Part shown: in pieces, positions 60,867 to 64,000 of the stretch
Layout of the letters: the number at the start of each line of letters is the position of its first letter
Numbering within the stretch: the stretch's first letter is position 1
NCBI RefSeq assembly: GCF_014836495.1
Contig: NZ_JACSQT010000002.1
Location: forward strand, 372,001 to 436,000
Length of the DNA stretch: 64,000 nucleotides
Reading direction: 5' to 3'
Source: Cytobacillus stercorigallinarum
GTDB lineage: Bacteria > Bacillota > Bacilli > Bacillales > Cytobacillaceae
The notes under the pieces: model-generated
Told to the model about the DNA's origin: nothing
Seen by the model: only the letters and a program-made list of their open reading frames with translations
Databases searched by the model: none
Program-made: the position numbers and the translations under genes

Positions 60867-61507
60867 TATATTTGTCCGTCACATCTCTTTAAGATTTCAG
60901 ATAACGAGTGATTATCGAGAAAGATCAATAAGCGACAAAGCTCTTGTTTCGATTCTTCAACAATCTCCATACTCGTTTGCATAACTAATAACTCGTCAAA
61001 ATCGTATGATTGTGTAATACACGCATCACTGATTAGTGCAGCTGACATATCGATACTAATAGCAGGAAGCGAACAAAAAAGAGGTTCTCCAAAAAAATCA
61101 CCAAGTGCTGAAGCGTAAGCGCCTGTTAACATATTCATTAATTCTGCTAATGCAGATTGTTCCATGTGATCGTATAGACTACTAAACTTTTCATTTTGAC
61201 TTTGTAGCAAATCTGCTATCCACCGTTCTACATTTTGATGAGACATTAATAATAATAGTTGGCTTGAAAGAGAGCCTGAGACTTGCGATAGGCCCCCAAC
61301 CGTTACGTTCTCGTCATTACCGTTTGCTTCGACTACCTCTTGATAGCTATATATATGAACCGAGGGAACATGCATATTTACTTTTTTATCCAACAAAAAA
61401 GAAAGGGCTGTTGCTGCATTACCTGCACCAATATTTGCTACTTCTTTTAACATATCTATAAATTTTGGGAGATGGTGTCGTTCATTAATAGAATAAGAAT
61501 GCGCCAT
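60866..61507 (-). CDS. cheC: CheY-P phosphatase CheC
   Basis: Dephosphorylates CheY-P and regulates CheD. 213 residues with two copies of the CheC/FliY active-site signature (D/S-x3-E-x2-N-x22-P): D18-E22-N25 with P48, and S118-E122-N125 with a proline 22 positions later. Start ATG overlaps the cheW stop by one base. Both sites intact, which suggests full phosphatase activity. Confidence 0.96.
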   Translation of the reverse strand: MAHSYSINERHHLPKFIDMLKEVANIGAGNAATALSFLLDKKVNMHVPSVHIYSYQEVVEANGNDENVTVGGLSQVSGSLSSQLLLLMSHQNVERWIADLLQSQNEKFSSLYDHMEQSALAELMNMLTGAYASALGDFFGEPLFCSLPAISIDMSAALISDACITQSYDFDELLVMQTSMEIVEESKQELCRLLIFLDNHSLSEILKRCDGQI

Positions 61508-61959
61508 TAAATTTCTACATTCTCCTCTATATTTAATACTTTAGCTAAGTCAATCAAAATAAGAATTTGTTGATTCATTTTGGCGACAGCTTTTATATAA
61601 TCAAACGACTCTGTTCCCACCACTTCAGGCGGGGGCTCTAATTGTGATGTGGCAACATCTATCACATCATTCGCTGTATCAACAATTAGCCCCACTTCCT
61701 TTTCACCTTTTTTCGTAATAATAATTCGAGTATGTTGGGAATATGGGTGTTCGGGTAAATTAAATCTCGTACGCAAATCGACAATTGGCAGTATAACGCC
61801 ACGCAGATTAATGACCCCTTTAATATATTTTTCTGTACCTGGCACTCTCGTAATATGTTCTATTTTTTCTATTGAGAGTACATCAGCAACAGGTACCCCA
61901 TATTCTTTATCACCAAGCTGAAATACAATTAATTGAACAGTATGTTGTTTATTTTCCAC
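61507..61959 (-). CDS. cheW: Chemotaxis adaptor protein CheW
   Basis: Couples receptors to CheA. 150 residues, one CheW domain of SH3-like lobes: QLIVFQLGDKEYGVPVADV start, KGVINLRGVILPIVDLR core and KMNQQILILIDLAKVL end. Start GTG 61959, after GATGGTGATTGG. It lies 21 bp after cheA and is coupled to cheC. Confidence 0.96.
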   Translation of the reverse strand: MENKQHTVQLIVFQLGDKEYGVPVADVLSIEKIEHITRVPGTEKYIKGVINLRGVILPIVDLRTRFNLPEHPYSQHTRIIITKKGEKEVGLIVDTANDVIDVATSQLEPPPEVVGTESFDYIKAVAKMNQQILILIDLAKVLNIEENVEI

Positions 61960-61980
61960 AGTCCAATCACCATCTTCCTA

Positions 61981-63984
61981 TTATTTTATCAACTCATTGC
62001 AATCAATAATTAACGCTACTTGTCCATCCCCTAATATTGTCGCACCCGATATAGCAAAAACATTCGTTAAATAATCACCTAATGATTTTAGGACAATCTC
62101 TTGTTGTCCGATAAAAGAACTCACGATTAATGCAGCAAGCTTGTCTCCTTTTCGAACGATAACTACTGAAAGCGTCTCTGGTATTTCTTCACTTACATCG
62201 TTCACTTCAAAGATAGATTGTAAGGAAACGAGCGGAACAACTTTACCTCTAAAGTCGATTACTTGCTGATTATGTGTTTTCATAATGTCAGCTTTTTTTA
62301 TAATGGCTGTTTCAATAATTGACGATAAAGGAATAGCATATTTTTCATTTTCTACTTCTACTAACATAGCGGAAATAATCGAAAGGGTTAAAGGTAATTG
62401 AATGGAGAAAGTTGAGCCGTAGCCTTCATTAGACTGAATCGTCACATATCCGCCTAATGATTCAATTATACTTTTAACAACATCTAAACCGACACCTCTG
62501 CCCGAAACATCGGAAATTTCCTTAGCTGTAGAAAAACCTGATGAAAAAATAAGCTGATAAATTTCTTGATCTTCCATAGAAGCAATCTCTTCTTCTTTAA
62601 TAATCCCTTTAGCAATGGCTTTTCGACACACATTATCCTTATTTATTCCCGCTCCATCATCCGTTATCTCTATGAATATATGATTTCCGCTATGATAAGC
62701 TTTCAAGATAATTGTTCCTTGTTGTGGCTTACCTTTCGCTAAACGCTCCTCCGGCTTTTCAATTCCATGATCCATTGCATTTCTAATCAAATGAACGAGT
62801 GGATCACCAATCTCATCAATGACGGTTCGATCTAATTCTGTTTGGGCACCAATAATCTCTAAGTTAACAGATTTATGCAAATCCTTCGCTAGTTGCCTAA
62901 CCATTTTGGGGAAACGATTAAAGACGGTATCAATTGGAACCATCCTCATATTGAGAATGATATTTTGCAAATCACCGGAAATACGAGACATATGTTCAAC
63001 CGTTTCTTGTAACCCTTGATGGTCTAGATCTTGCGAAATTTGTAGTAAGCGTCCTCTATCAATCACTAATTCCTCAAATAAATTCATCAAGATATCTAAC
63101 CGTTCAATGTTTACTCTTATTGTTTTCGTGCCATGTTTGCTTTGCTGTTTGAATGATGAAGTCTGTTGCTGCGTTACTTCAACCTCTTTTTTTGTAGGCA
63201 ACGAGGTTTCTTCTACAGCTACAGCCACTTCTTCACTCGCTTGAGACAAATCTATCGCTATGATTTCAACCGCGTCAATTTCAGATATCTTCAACAGTTC
63301 TATTTCAATCTCTTCTTTTGTGTTAGAGGAGAGAATGGTTACTGTAAACTCAAAGTCAAATTGTTCCTCTTCAAGAGCAGTTGCTTGTGGGTGCGATTTA
63401 ATGATTTCCCCATTTTTCTCTAATGTTTCAAAAACCATAAATACTCGAACCGCTTTTAATAAACAATCTTTATGTAATTGCACCGTCACTTCAAAGGGCT
63501 GATAATCGGTATCTTTTGATTGACTTAATACCGTCCACTCATAATCATCATAGGTCAGCTTTCCAACTTGCACAGTTTCCGGTGCATTTCCAATTTCAAG
63601 CGGTTGGTTGCTATCCAAGCTTTGCAATTGTTTCACAACAGTCTCTACATTCAATTGTCCATTCCCACCATTGGCAATAGATTCTACCATTTCTTCTAAA
63701 TAATCAGCTGCTAAAAATAATACATCAAGTACTTGTGAAGAAACAGCTAATTTCTCATTCCGAATAAGGTCTAACACATTCTCCATTTGGTGAGTTAATT
63801 GGGCTAGATCATTAAACTCCATTGTAGCTGACATGCCTTTTAAAGTATGAGCAGAGCGAAAAATCTCATTAACAATGAATAAATCCTCTGGGCTTTGCTC
63901 TAATTTAAGAAGCAAATCATTACAGTTTTGTAAATGTTCTTTACTTTCTTCAATAAAAAGATCTAAATATTGGTTCATTTCCAT
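61981..63984 (-). CDS. cheA: Chemotaxis histidine kinase CheA
   Basis: Receptor-coupled kinase that phosphorylates CheY and CheB. 667 residues: HPt domain with phospho-accepting H46 in SAHTLKGMS, CheY/CheB-binding P2 region (about 140-260), dimerisation helices (about 290-350), the HATPase domain with LVHLIRNAMDHGIE (N box), ITDDGAGI (G1) and GRGVGLDVV, and a C-terminal CheW-like domain. Start ATG 63984, seven bases after GGAGGTG. The preceding 16 bases of the window could be the end of cheB. Confidence 0.97.
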   Translation of the reverse strand: MEMNQYLDLFIEESKEHLQNCNDLLLKLEQSPEDLFIVNEIFRSAHTLKGMSATMEFNDLAQLTHQMENVLDLIRNEKLAVSSQVLDVLFLAADYLEEMVESIANGGNGQLNVETVVKQLQSLDSNQPLEIGNAPETVQVGKLTYDDYEWTVLSQSKDTDYQPFEVTVQLHKDCLLKAVRVFMVFETLEKNGEIIKSHPQATALEEEQFDFEFTVTILSSNTKEEIEIELLKISEIDAVEIIAIDLSQASEEVAVAVEETSLPTKKEVEVTQQQTSSFKQQSKHGTKTIRVNIERLDILMNLFEELVIDRGRLLQISQDLDHQGLQETVEHMSRISGDLQNIILNMRMVPIDTVFNRFPKMVRQLAKDLHKSVNLEIIGAQTELDRTVIDEIGDPLVHLIRNAMDHGIEKPEERLAKGKPQQGTIILKAYHSGNHIFIEITDDGAGINKDNVCRKAIAKGIIKEEEIASMEDQEIYQLIFSSGFSTAKEISDVSGRGVGLDVVKSIIESLGGYVTIQSNEGYGSTFSIQLPLTLSIISAMLVEVENEKYAIPLSSIIETAIIKKADIMKTHNQQVIDFRGKVVPLVSLQSIFEVNDVSEEIPETLSVVIVRKGDKLAALIVSSFIGQQEIVLKSLGDYLTNVFAISGATILGDGQVALIIDCNELIK

Positions 63985-64000
63985 CTAAAGACACCTCCAT

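Noticed and set aside
63985-64000. Possible end of cheB at the right edge
   Set aside because: A TAG is present in one frame, and cheB is the expected neighbour, but 16 bases cannot support a call.

Overview
The window is a stretch of Bacillaceae chromosome (low-GC, endospore-forming, flagellated Firmicute). Of 58 protein genes, 57 lie on the minus strand, in an order close to the Bacillus subtilis cheA-sigD-rpsB-polC-infB-pnp-spoVF-dapA-spoIIIE-ymf-recA-rny-spoVS region. Sporulation (spoVS, the dipicolinate synthase pair, spoIIIE, ylxY), motility (cheA to swrB) and strong AGGAGG ribosome binding sites support this. I cannot fix the genus. The absence of pbpX between recA and rny, the BMP/nup nucleoside transporter beside ymfC, and a FapA-family gene between sigD and swrB differ from B. 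subtilis and would suit an Oceanobacillus/Virgibacillus/Gracilibacillus-type relative; that is inference.

Read in the direction of transcription (high to low coordinates): the end of the fla/che operon (cheA, cheW, cheC, cheD, sigD, a FapA-family gene, swrB; 63984-57654); translation and lipid genes (rpsB, tsf, pyrH, frr, uppS, cdsA, dxr, rseP, proS; 57499-47892); DNA polymerase polC (47572-43253); the nusA-infB operon (rimP, nusA, rnpM, ylxQ, infB, ylxP, rbfA, truB, ribF, rpsO, pnp; 43017-33226); ylxY and the M16 peptidase mlpA; one plus-strand methyltransferase gene (29930-30589), the only gene against the grain; dipicolinate synthase dpaA-dpaB, then asd-dapG-dapA, which make aspartate semialdehyde and dihydrodipicolinate; RNase J2, tepA, ylzJ, spoIIIE; a GntR regulator with a BMP-type nucleoside ABC transporter (18759-13152); the ymfF-ymfM group with pgsA; cinA, recA, rny, ymdB, spoVS, and the start of an M19 dipeptidase that runs off the window.

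Several sigma-A-type promoters, a LexA (SOS) box upstream of recA, sporulation-type promoters upstream of spoVS and dpaA, and about 25 hairpins that look like terminators or attenuators can be read directly. No RNA genes, CRISPR array, insertion sequence, prophage or known riboswitch class was found.

There is no obvious new multi-gene system. The most interesting signals are small: a hairpin separating the Shine-Dalgarno sequence of sigD from its start codon by 42 nt, tandem hairpins and palindromic operator-like sites in the nucleoside transporter operon, structured leaders upstream of rny, rpsB and rpsO, and the inserted methyltransferase with a sporulation-like -10 element beside the dipicolinate synthase genes.
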